Source: Acidobacteriota bacterium (GTDB lineage: Bacteria; Acidobacteriota; Terriglobia; Acidiferrales; UBA7541). From it: 64,000 nucleotides of DNA. The notes beneath the pieces are model-generated. The model was not told the DNA's origin. It saw nothing but the letters and a program-made list of their open reading frames with translations, and did no database searches. The DNA lies in the NCBI GenBank assembly GCA_021788095.1, contig JAJYLB010000006.1, forward strand, positions 1 through 64,000. The letters are read 5' to 3'. Positions 6,811-14,386 of the stretch are shown piece after piece. Both the position numbers and the translations under genes were made by a program. The number at the start of each line of letters is the position of its first letter. Position 1 is the stretch's first letter.

Positions 6811-9228
6811 TCATCGCGTCCCGTACAGCCGGCCGTAGATCACCGCGCCGTCCAGCACCACCTCGACGTAGTTCCGGGTTTGGGTGAAAGGAATCGATTC
6901 GACAAATTCCGCCGGATCGTCGTAGTGGCGCTCGACGAGCCACGCCGAAACTCGGTTCTCGCCCGCGTTGTAAGCGGCGACGGCTTCTTCCACGCTCCCG
7001 AACTGCTCGATCAGGGCCCGGAGGTAGGCGCCGCCGACTCGCAAATTGTACTCCGGCTCGACGAGCCGCCGGCGCGAATATCCCAGCCGCAGCTTTCGGC
7101 TCCATTTCCGCGCGGTGAAGGGCATGAGCTGCGTCATCCCGATGGCGCCCTTCGCGCTCACGGCGTCGGCCTGGAAGCCCGATTCCTGGCGGACGAGCGA
7201 AGCGAGCAACATGGGATCGACGTTGTCGCGAAGCGCGTAGGAGCGGATCTCGGCGGCGTACGGCAGGGGATAGACGATGCGCCAAAGATCGGCGGGAACG
7301 GCGTCCATCGGGTGCCACTCCATATCGGGGACGAGCTGGCGAATCAGGGCGGCGCCGGTGAGGTAATGCCGCGCGCCTTGCGCCGCGCGTGCCGCCTCCA
7401 CCAGCAGCGCCGGAGCCTTCGAAGCGTCGTACGCCGCGCGGAATTCGAGCAGGGCCGTCTCGTCAAAGCCGATCGAGCGGAGCGCCAGCCCTCTCTCGTA
7501 GCGCGGCCGCGCCGCGGCCGGAATGTCGTCAGCCAAGGGCATGGCCGGCGGCAGCGGCGGAATCCTGTCGAGCACCGGTACCAGGCTCGCTTTCGCTTCG
7601 CTCGCCTGCAATCGGCGCAGCCGCTCGCGGGCCTGGCGTCCAAAGTAGGTTTCCGCAAACCGCGTGGAAGCCTTCTCGTAATAGGCGCTGGCGCTCCCCG
7701 TATCCCCCGAACGCTCGGCCAGACGGCCCAGCCAATAGAGGGCGTCGGGAACGTCGGGCGAATCGGGATAGTTTTGGATGTGGCCGAGGAGTAGCTTGGC
7801 GGCATCGGATTGGTTCTCGAGATAGGCCGTCCACGCGATGCGCCAGTTGGCGATCGTCGCTTCCGCGCCCGTCGCCTGCCGCGCGAGCAGTCGCTTGTAA
7901 TAATCGGAGGCTTGGTCGCGCTTCAAATTCGCCCAATAGTAGTTGCCCATCAGAAACAGCGCGCGGTTCACCTGGTCCGCCGAAGCCCCGGCAGCGGCCA
8001 GGCCAACCACCTTCTCCACGGCCGATTTCATTCCGTCTTCGTCGCTCCGCGCGCGATAGACGCGGGCAATGGCCAGCCACCGTTCGGCATCCAAGGAGGG
8101 ATCGGAAAGCGCCAGCGACGCGAGCGCATCGGGGCTGTGGTGAAGCTCGGCGTCGCATTCCGCAGCGCCCAGGTTCGCGCGCTCCTGCTGGGTGCCGGTG
8201 ACTCGGTCGCGCAGGCGCTCGAAAGCCGCGCGCGCGTCTTTCCACTCGCCGCTCCGCAAAAGCGTTTCGGCGCGCGCCCATTGGTCTTCGATCGGCGCTT
8301 CCGGAAATTGCGCGCCGAGTGCGGCACGCAACCGTTCGATCCCCTTTCCTGCGGCCTTGGCTTCGATCGCGAGCGGGTGAAGATCGTACACGCGCTCGTA
8401 ATCGCGTGCGGCGTCGGCAAGATCGGCGGCGCGCTCTTCCCCCATAGCCAGGTGAAGCAGCAGCGAGGCGGAATTCCCGGTGCCGCTGTACTCCTTGAGC
8501 GCGCCAATCGCCAGATCCGGCTGCTTGGCGTCTATCGCCGCATCCGCCAAAGCGATGAGTGCCGGCGTCGTTAGCACCGAATCGGGATACCGGCGGAGGA
8601 ACTCGTCGATCAGAGAGATCGCATCGGCGTCCTGCCCGGCCTGTCCGGCGGCAAGGCCCTCCCAATACAGGGCGTACCGGCTGAGCAAGGGATCGGCCCG
8701 CCCGCCGCGAAACCAGGCCGCTGCGTCCGCGTAATGGCCGCGCGAGTAGTCGTAGTAGCCAATCGCCAGCGCCGCGCGCGCATGCTGAACTCCCGTCCAG
8801 CGGCGTTCGAGCGCGACGAGGCGCTCGTAAGCCCGCAACGCCACGCGCTTATTGGGATCGCGGCTTTGGACGGCCAGCGTCTCGAGTTCGCTTGCCTGCG
8901 CATGAGAGTTCTGCTCCTGCGCCGCCGGTGCCGTGCGCGGTGTGCCCGGCTTCGGGCGGCCCGTCCCCAAGCTTCGGGAGGGTATCGCCCGCGCTGCGGC
9001 GGCCTTAGCGCGCGTATGCGGCTGGGTCGCGCTTGAGCTTCGCCGGCGCACTCGCCTGGAAGGGGAAACCGTGGATTTCCGTTTCCGACTGGATACCTTT
9101 TGCTTGGTAGGTGCGCGGCGAATGCGGCGCCGCACCTGGGGCGTCGCGCGTGCCGGCTTCGTTGCCGAGTCTCGCTTCGGCGATTCCTTCGCTGGTTTTG
9201 CTTGCCACAAGGCGGTCGGAGCCGCCAC
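6811..9228 (-). CDS. slt: Soluble lytic transglycosylase with TPR/superhelical N-domain
   Basis: A Slt70-like enzyme that cleaves the MurNAc-GlcNAc bond of peptidoglycan with formation of 1,6-anhydro-MurNAc, acting in the periplasm. At 805 residues from the first standard start it is somewhat longer than E. coli Slt. About 500 residues of helical TPR-like units lead to a C-terminal GEWL/SLT domain: the catalytic Glu lies in SLVRQESGFQADAVSAKGAI, followed by GMTQLMPFTA and VAAYNAGENRV. The N-terminal 100 residues are Lys/Arg/Pro-rich. The start is uncertain. The GTG at 9228 would remove a good signal peptide encoded just upstream, whose only well-placed start is an ATC at 9306 behind GGGAGGAC. 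Confidence 0.88.
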   Translation of the reverse strand: MAAPTALWQAKPAKESPKRDSATKPARATPQVRRRIRRAPTKQKVSSRKRKSTVSPSRRVRRRSSSATQPHTRAKAAAARAIPSRSLGTGRPKPGTPRTAPAAQEQNSHAQASELETLAVQSRDPNKRVALRAYERLVALERRWTGVQHARAALAIGYYDYSRGHYADAAAWFRGGRADPLLSRYALYWEGLAAGQAGQDADAISLIDEFLRRYPDSVLTTPALIALADAAIDAKQPDLAIGALKEYSGTGNSASLLLHLAMGEERAADLADAARDYERVYDLHPLAIEAKAAGKGIERLRAALGAQFPEAPIEDQWARAETLLRSGEWKDARAAFERLRDRVTGTQQERANLGAAECDAELHHSPDALASLALSDPSLDAERWLAIARVYRARSDEDGMKSAVEKVVGLAAAGASADQVNRALFLMGNYYWANLKRDQASDYYKRLLARQATGAEATIANWRIAWTAYLENQSDAAKLLLGHIQNYPDSPDVPDALYWLGRLAERSGDTGSASAYYEKASTRFAETYFGRQARERLRRLQASEAKASLVPVLDRIPPLPPAMPLADDIPAAARPRYERGLALRSIGFDETALLEFRAAYDASKAPALLVEAARAAQGARHYLTGAALIRQLVPDMEWHPMDAVPADLWRIVYPLPYAAEIRSYALRDNVDPMLLASLVRQESGFQADAVSAKGAIGMTQLMPFTARKWSRKLRLGYSRRRLVEPEYNLRVGGAYLRALIEQFGSVEEAVAAYNAGENRVSAWLVERHYDDPAEFVESIPFTQTRNYVEVVLDGAVIYGRLYGTR

Positions 9229-9622
9229 GGCAAAGCAGACCGATAAAAGGCTAGCCGTCCCCAGCCGCCGCCAAATGGTCTGGAATCCGCGGAAACGCCC
9301 TTTGATGGCCCCGTCCTCCCGAAGGAATCCCGCCTCCTAGTGTCAGGCGATGCGCGCCACAGGGCAAGCGCTGTTCTCGGCTCTTGCGGCGTATGATGTA
9401 TGAATCACGCCGCACCCACTGGCCCCGAGGCGCTGCGGCCGCGCCAGCGGCGGACGGCCGTGAGTGGTTGTTGTAGCGCCGGGCGGCACTCGCCCCGGCG
9501 CAGTCGGGAGCCCGGCAGCCCGTCTCGATCCACTGGGAACGGGCAAGGTGAAAATGGATGAGTCAGACCGCGGCATGCCCGGATCTAGGGCGCAGGCTCC
9601 TTGCGCTTGGGATGGAATCGCG

Positions 9623-10792
9623 ATGAAATTCCGGTGTTGTTTGTGGGGACTTGCATTGGCTTTCGCGCTTGGAACACCGGGCGCCTGCGCGGCGCAGACG
9701 CTGCGGCAAGCGGCGGGGAAAATCGGGCTGCTCGTGGGGGCGGCGGCAAATCCTGATTTGTTTTCCGAAGCCGCCTATTCCCAAACGTTGGCGCGCCAGT
9801 TCAACATGATCGAACCGGAAAATGCAATGAAGTGGCGGGCAACCGAGCCCAAGGAAGGCGTTTTCGAGTTCAGGGCCGGCGACGCGATCGTGGCGTTTGC
9901 TGCAGCGCATGGGATGAAGGTGCGCGGGCACAATCTGCTTTGGGGGCGCTACAACCCGGCTTGGCTGACGCAAGGCCGCTTCACGCCGGAGCAACTGCGC
10001 GCGATCATGAAACGCCACATCCAGACGGTCGTGCGGCATTACCGCGGCAGGGTTTTCGCGTGGGACGTCGTGAATGAAGCCTTCGACCGGAAGGGACGAT
10101 TGCGCCATACCATCTGGTACGACCGGCCGGGGATCGGGCTCGCGGGAAAAGGGACGGCATACATCGCGCAGGCGTTCCGCTGGGCGCACGAAGCCGATCC
10201 CCATGCCCTGCTCTTCTATAACGACTACGCGGCCGAGGGTATCAACGCGAAATCGGACGCCATCTTTGCGATGGTGAAGGAATTCATGCGCGAGGGCCTC
10301 CCGATCGCCGGCGTGGGACTGCAAATGCACGTCGATTCGCAAGCCGAGGCGGAAGCGAACGTCGCCGCGAATATGGCGCGCCTGGAGAAACTCGGCGTCG
10401 AAGTGCAAATCACGGAAATGGATGTGGCGCTGCCGCGGAACGGCGAGGGAAAAGCGCGACAATCGGCGCTCGCATGGCAAGCGAAAGTGTACCGAAGGGT
10501 CGCCTTGGCTTGCGCGGCGGATCCCGGATGCACCGCGTTCGAGACCTGGGGTTTCACGGACCGGTACTCGTGGATTCCGCGACACACGCACGGAGAGAAG
10601 GGAGCGGCGCTACTCTTCGCCGCCGATTACAAACCGAAACCGGCGTTGGGGGCGGTGCTCGACGCTTTCGCCCAGGCGCTTGGCAAGAATCCCGAGATCC
10701 GGCAGGAACGGCTGCGGTTCGAGCGGAAGGTGGAAGGAGCGGTTCGAGAGGGCGTTATCCCATCGGCCGTTTCCGCCCCGCCCGGGAATTGA
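9623..10792 (+). CDS. GH10 endo-1,4-beta-xylanase
   Basis: A secreted glycoside hydrolase family 10 enzyme that hydrolyses internal beta-1,4 bonds of xylan. It has 389 residues from the ATG at 9623, with a signal peptide (CLWGLALAFALGTPGACAAQ). The catalytic acid/base Glu is in WDVVNEAFD and the nucleophile Glu in VQITEMDVALP. Substrate-binding motifs NAMKWRATEP, GHNLLWG and ETWGFTDRYSW are present. There is no carbohydrate-binding module or neighbouring polysaccharide gene. Its stop codon overlaps the ssrA promoter. Confidence 0.94.
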   Translation: MKFRCCLWGLALAFALGTPGACAAQTLRQAAGKIGLLVGAAANPDLFSEAAYSQTLARQFNMIEPENAMKWRATEPKEGVFEFRAGDAIVAFAAAHGMKVRGHNLLWGRYNPAWLTQGRFTPEQLRAIMKRHIQTVVRHYRGRVFAWDVVNEAFDRKGRLRHTIWYDRPGIGLAGKGTAYIAQAFRWAHEADPHALLFYNDYAAEGINAKSDAIFAMVKEFMREGLPIAGVGLQMHVDSQAEAEANVAANMARLEKLGVEVQITEMDVALPRNGEGKARQSALAWQAKVYRRVALACAADPGCTAFETWGFTDRYSWIPRHTHGEKGAALLFAADYKPKPALGAVLDAFAQALGKNPEIRQERLRFERKVEGAVREGVIPSAVSAPPGN

Positions 10793-10817
10793 CCCGCACC
10801 GGCCGGCCGGGTACGAT
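10789..10817 (+). promoter_or_regulatory. Sigma-70 promoter of ssrA
   Basis: TTGACC (10789-10794), a 17-base spacer and TACGAT (10812-10817) would start transcription about 18 bases before the mature tmRNA 5' end. The -35 box overlaps the xylanase stop codon. Confidence 0.65.
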
Positions 10818-10841
10818 CGCTTTAGAGGTAATCTCATCGAA

Positions 10842-11193
10842 GGGGGCGAAACGGTTTCGACGGAAGTTCGAGCTGTCGGAAGGCATGCCGGCCTCCACTT
10901 GTCCGTCATCGAGTGGAAAACGAAAACTGCCAATCCACAATTGGCTCTGGCTGCCTAATTAAAGGCTAGCCCGTCTCCTCAGGCTTCGCCCATGGGCCTG
11001 AGATGAGGCGTCGCACAGTGGGCTGGCTGTTCGGTCTCGGCCCGTGACCGGGCGGCGAGAATTATCGGGCTAGTCGCCGGCGTTTCTTGCCGGTTCTGAT
11101 CGTCGGCGGCGAACCCAATGGAATCGGATACGCATGTAGTCTTCCGATGGCAAGGCTTTTCGGACGGGGGTTCGACTCCCCCCGCCTCCACCA
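10842..11193 (+). ncRNA. ssrA: tmRNA (transfer-messenger RNA)
   Basis: tmRNA rescues stalled ribosomes and tags the unfinished protein for proteolysis. The 5' acceptor strand GGGGGCG pairs with CGCCTCC before the encoded ACCA end, and the conserved GAAACGGTTTCGAC follows the 5' end. The T arm GGGGG-TTCGACT-CCCCC is visible at 11166-11182. The tag frame at 10929-10958 reads GCC AAT CCA CAA TTG GCT CTG GCT GCC TAA, giving ANPQLALAA after the charged Ala. The length is 352 nt. The 3' end is also the integration site of the island that begins here. Confidence 0.97.
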
Positions 11194-12341
11194 CTCTTTC
11201 TTCTTGATGCGAACGAACTTACGCGCGCTGCGTTCTCCGTGTACCCGCCGTGTACCCTTCGTATCGGTTCATGGGTCCCCCAAGTCCGGCGAACATCGGC
11301 CTCCAACTGTTCCTGGCGCGCTCTTACCCAAGGGGCATAGTGCTTCTCAGTGATCCGCACGCTTTGGTGACCCAAGAGAACCGACACCCGCTCAATCGGC
11401 ACACCGGCGAGCAGGAGCTCAACCGAAAACGTATCCCTGAACCGGTGAGCGTGACCATCTGGCACTCCGGCCAGGACGAGCAATTTTTTCAGGCTCCGTT
11501 GCCAATCTCCTACGGCACTCTTTGGCTTTGATAATCCGGTCCAAAAGAAGTACGTGCTCGCCGGAATCGCACTCAGAGCCTCGATCACGTATGGAGGAAG
11601 GGGACAATAAACGGGAGTGCCTGTCTTGGCGGTGTATAGGAAGAGCTTGTCGCCCTGAATGCGTTTGCGGCTAAGCGTGACCGCGTCACGGATGCGCAGC
11701 CCACTGTAGCGAAGGAGCAAAACGAGGGCACGCAATCGCACGGCGTTTTCTTTGTTGCGATAATCATCACAGGCGGCAAGGATGGCCGCGAACTCTTCTC
11801 GCGTGAACGGTGAAGTCGGCGGCTCCGTGATCTTCGGAGGTTTGAGATGGCTCGCCGGATTCGCCGCAATCCACCCAGATTCATGCACGAACCGAAAGAA
11901 TGCTCGGAAAGCTTCAAGCTTCTTGCGCGCCGCAATGTTCTTGTTTGGCCACGACGCACGGAATCGGCGCACCCAATCTATATCTAATTCCGTGATCCAT
12001 GTGAGCCCTTCGGCCGTGGCGAAGGCTTGAAGTTGACGAAACAGAAGACGGTATTTGTAGAGCGTGGGCTCGCGCAGGTTGCGAGCCTCAGCGTCAACTA
12101 GAAACCTTTCGCACGCCTCCTTTAGGGTCAGGGGCTTCGGCTTTTCGACGTGCTGGCCCTCAGCCTCCCATTGCCGAACAAGCTCTTGTGCTCGCTGCCA
12201 ATCGCGCAGTCGAAGCGACTTGCGCATCTCAATTCCGTTGAGCGAACCATCAACCCATATAGGGCACAAGCAACGCCGGTACCCGCGCCCCTCGGTTCGC
12301 TGCTTGCAGTTCTTTCGATGACGCCTATAGATGGTCAGCAT
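11070..12341 (-). CDS. int: Tyrosine recombinase/integrase of the ssrA island
   Basis: A phage-type tyrosine recombinase (423 residues) that catalyses integration and excision at ssrA. An N-terminal Cys-rich segment (HRKNCKQRTEGRGYRRCLCP) is followed by a SAM-like DNA-binding domain and the catalytic domain. Active-site residues: Arg in RYSGLRIRDAVTLS, Lys near LFLYTAKTGTP, HxxR in GHAHRFRDTFSVELL, H/W and Tyr in LLGHQSVRITEKHYAPWVRAR. The gene reads across the attachment core, so its last ~34 residues (after GGGGG) are antisense ssrA codons supplied by the host. The excisionase-like gene lies 12 bases upstream. Confidence 0.95.
   Translation of the reverse strand: MLTIYRRHRKNCKQRTEGRGYRRCLCPIWVDGSLNGIEMRKSLRLRDWQRAQELVRQWEAEGQHVEKPKPLTLKEACERFLVDAEARNLREPTLYKYRLLFRQLQAFATAEGLTWITELDIDWVRRFRASWPNKNIAARKKLEAFRAFFRFVHESGWIAANPASHLKPPKITEPPTSPFTREEFAAILAACDDYRNKENAVRLRALVLLLRYSGLRIRDAVTLSRKRIQGDKLFLYTAKTGTPVYCPLPPYVIEALSAIPASTYFFWTGLSKPKSAVGDWQRSLKKLLVLAGVPDGHAHRFRDTFSVELLLAGVPIERVSVLLGHQSVRITEKHYAPWVRARQEQLEADVRRTWGTHEPIRRVHGGYTENAARVSSFASRRKSGGGGGSRTPVRKALPSEDYMRIRFHWVRRRRSEPARNAGD
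11173..11193. repeat. attL core (3' end of ssrA)
   Basis: A 21-bp direct repeat starting CGACTCCCCCC and ending CCTCCACCA, identical to 27885-27905. It lies exactly at the ssrA 3' end, so integration leaves a functional tmRNA. Confidence 0.92.
11238..11257. repeat. Left copy of the inner 20-bp repeat (integrase arm site?)
   Basis: GTGTACCC-GCC-GTGTACCC, 44 bases inside the left core. It is identical to 27781-27800, including the two preceding bases. The doubled GTGTACCC motif fits an arm-type binding site of the integrase, but this copy also encodes RVHGGYT near the integrase C-terminus, so a coding remnant is the alternative for the right copy. Confidence 0.5.
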
Positions 12342-12353
12342 TCGACAGCGCTC

Positions 12354-12599
12354 CTACGGGACTCCGGCCTTGGAACACAGACGCCGATGAACGCGTTCGA
12401 GCACGGATTGAGGAATCCGTAGCGTAACATACCGCCGCTTGCGGCGAGGATTTCGGTCGCCGATCACGAGCACGCCGGGCTCGTTCTCGAAAATTTCGCG
12501 GACCTTGTCGGCGCTCAGATTCCACATCTCAGCGATCTCGGCGACGGCGTAATGCCGCTCGACGGGCACTGAGGTTTCGAGTTGTGACAAAACAGCCAT
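12354..12599 (-). CDS. Excisionase-like winged-helix/HTH protein
   Basis: An 81-residue basic protein with a MerR/excisionase-type helix-turn-helix (HYAVAEIAEMWNLSADKVRE) followed by a wing-like segment (GVLVIGDRNPRRKRRYVTLR). Its size and its place directly before int suggest a directionality factor (Xis) that binds the att arms, or a regulator of int. It is divergent from the 12733 gene across a 130-base control region. Confidence 0.7.
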   Translation of the reverse strand: MAVLSQLETSVPVERHYAVAEIAEMWNLSADKVREIFENEPGVLVIGDRNPRRKRRYVTLRIPQSVLERVHRRLCSKAGVP

Positions 12600-12640
12600 G
12601 ACTTCGGACCGACCCCCGGATCTGGAGACCGCAACATCAC

Positions 12641-12676
12641 CTTGACAAGCTAGCCGAGTGGGTGTATTTTGTCAAG
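12641..12676. promoter_or_regulatory. Promoter inside an inverted repeat, xis/12733 divergent region
   Basis: TTGACA (12642-12647), a 17-base spacer and TATTTT (12665-12670) form a near-consensus rightward promoter. The same stretch is an inverted repeat, CTTGACAA...TTGTCAAG, with 20 bases between the arms, placing a TTGACA on the other strand too (partner TAGCTT after 17 bases). A dimeric repressor there would control both directions. Confidence 0.55.
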
Positions 12677-12732
12677 TGCGTTTCGAAACGACTAGCGCGG
12701 ATTGTATTTTGCGCCGAAACGGAGGCCAAGAA

Positions 12733-13863
12733 TTGACCGACAAGCCGCGACAGCAACAGACGCTCTCGCTGCGCATCAACGAAGGGCTCCGCGAGAGGCT
12801 GTACCGGGCGAAACAACTGGTGGCTTCGCGAACGGGAGAGGCAGTTTCGACCTCCGACATCGCGAAGCGGCTCCTCGAGTCCGCCCGCGAGGATCGCCTG
12901 GAAGTCGTCGATCTCATGGCGGACCCGACGAGGACCCTTCTGCAGATTCGTCGGAAGGGTGAAGCCGACCTTGTTCTTTCCAAGGCGGAATGGACGGTCC
13001 TTGTCTATTTCGTTCAGCAGGGGCTCGAAGCCTTCTCGGGCGATACGCCGAGTCGAGTTTCCTCCGAGTCTCTCATTGCGGTCCTAGACGCGTTTCTGGC
13101 TGCCTACGGGGTGCGGAGAGGGCCCTCCCGGTGGGACGAGTATTATTTGGGCAATCTCCCGCTCGATTGCCGGCCGCCCAAGGCGAAAGGTTTGGAAGGT
13201 ACCGAAAAGGCCACGATGGAAATCGTGCGACGAACGGTGACCGAGACGCGGCGGTGCCTCGGTGAGCCGCAAACCAAGCATGCGCCTATGCTGGCAGGCC
13301 GGAATCTCAATGTGCTGTTAGAGGACGAGCATCTCGCCGACACCGATGCCTTGGACCGGGTTCTGCGCCCTTTCTGGCCGGCGCTTTGGCGACTCGCCGC
13401 CCGCGGGCACTACTACCTCAAACAGAAGCCGTTGCGCGAGCCGATCAAGATCACGGAGGAGATGTTTAAACCCGCGATTCCCCCTCAGACGGAGGCCGGG
13501 TTCACCTTGTCCTTTGCGCGGGGTGAGGGCAACGATTTTTCGGTGCTGCTCAGCTTTCCCGGACCCAGGGCGCTGCAATACCCCATAGGTGACTACCCGA
13601 GGCTGGCCGAATTTCGGGCCATGCTCGCCGCCCTCGATCCCGAGAAGGCCCGGGCGCAGTGGAAGGGCGAGCACTTCTTCGGCTATCAGCTGGACGGAGA
13701 GGAGGGGGTCGAGTTTTCCTTCCGCGCGCGCGAAAACGGGATTACGGTCACCTTCTCCGAGAAGGAGTGGAAAGCGGTCCGGGAGCTATTCCGCCGCGCC
13801 TGGGAGGTGCCCGATGTGCGCCTTGCCTGGGATGGGCTCATCCTCGAATACGGTGAGCTATGA
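12733..13863 (+). CDS. Island protein of unknown function
   Basis: About 376 residues from the TTG at 12733, chosen because GGAGG lies 7 bases upstream; an in-frame GTG at 12658 would precede it but overlaps the promoter. The N-terminal 60 residues look like a DNA-binding regulator (QTLSLRINEGLRERLYRAKQ, TGEAVSTSDIAKRLLESA). Two later segments resemble each other: GEADLVLSKAEWTVLVYFVQ near the start and GITVTFSEKEWKAVRELFRR near the end, each a short beta stretch followed by a helix, suggesting an internal duplication. I do not recognise the family. The position first in the mobilization cluster suggests a replication or regulatory role. Confidence 0.65.
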   Translation: MTDKPRQQQTLSLRINEGLRERLYRAKQLVASRTGEAVSTSDIAKRLLESAREDRLEVVDLMADPTRTLLQIRRKGEADLVLSKAEWTVLVYFVQQGLEAFSGDTPSRVSSESLIAVLDAFLAAYGVRRGPSRWDEYYLGNLPLDCRPPKAKGLEGTEKATMEIVRRTVTETRRCLGEPQTKHAPMLAGRNLNVLLEDEHLADTDALDRVLRPFWPALWRLAARGHYYLKQKPLREPIKITEEMFKPAIPPQTEAGFTLSFARGEGNDFSVLLSFPGPRALQYPIGDYPRLAEFRAMLAALDPEKARAQWKGEHFFGYQLDGEEGVEFSFRARENGITVTFSEKEWKAVRELFRRAWEVPDVRLAWDGLILEYGEL

Positions 13864-14041
13864 GGAGCGCTGCTTCGCAGCGGGAGCGCATTGACACGTC
13901 ACCCCGGAACGGGTGCTGTATAGCAACCAAGGTTGCTATATGGGAACCTCAACAAAGTGCAGGGGTTACGCTCCCTTCGTCTCCCGGTGGGCGTCTGGCG
14001 GTCTCCATATGGGAACTTGTTGATTCCACTCGGTGAATCCG
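13864..14041. promoter_or_regulatory. Hairpin-rich intergenic region; candidate oriT/control region
   Basis: Three inverted repeats crowd this gap: CGCTGC-TTC-GCAGCG, CACCC-CGGAAC-GGGTG, and the perfect TAGCAACC-AA-GGTTGCTA (13921-13938). ATATGGGAAC occurs twice as a direct repeat (13938-13947 and 14007-14016). A TTGACA is at 13891. It directly precedes mobC-like, coupling-protein and relaxase genes, where oriT is usually found. No nick site can be assigned by eye. Confidence 0.4.
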
Positions 14042-14386
14042 ATGCCCGCGGCTCGAACCAAATCCGTCAGCACCAAGGTCACCGAGGAGGAATACGCGCG
14101 CCTCGAAGCCCTGGCCGGCGAGCGGACGATCAGCGAATGGGCTCGCGATGTTTTGCTCGGGGCCGCCAACCCTAATCCGGCCGAGCACGCGATCATGGCC
14201 GAGCTGCTCGCGTTGCGGACGATTTTGCTGACCCTCCACTTCGCCGTTTCCCATGGGCAGACCTTTTCTGCTCAGGAGATGCGGAACCTCATCGAGCATG
14301 CGGACGAGGGGAAGTTGGAGAAGGCTCGGCAACGCCTGGAAGACGCAGCAAGGAGCGTGGGACATGAAACAGCAGTGGGGACGTGA
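14042..14386 (+). CDS. MobC-like relaxosome accessory protein
   Basis: A protein of about 114 residues (ATG at 14042; a GTG at 14033 is also possible). The N-terminal half matches the plasmid mobilization protein pattern: TKSVSTKVTEEEYARLEALA and GERTISEWARDVLLGAANPN, a ribbon-helix-helix followed by the SEWxRDxLL motif. A leucine-rich helix (MAELLALRTILLTLHFAV) and a charged tail follow. MobC-type proteins open DNA at oriT for the relaxase. It overlaps the coupling-protein gene by 23 bases. Confidence 0.72.
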   Translation: MPAARTKSVSTKVTEEEYARLEALAGERTISEWARDVLLGAANPNPAEHAIMAELLALRTILLTLHFAVSHGQTFSAQEMRNLIEHADEGKLEKARQRLEDAARSVGHETAVGT

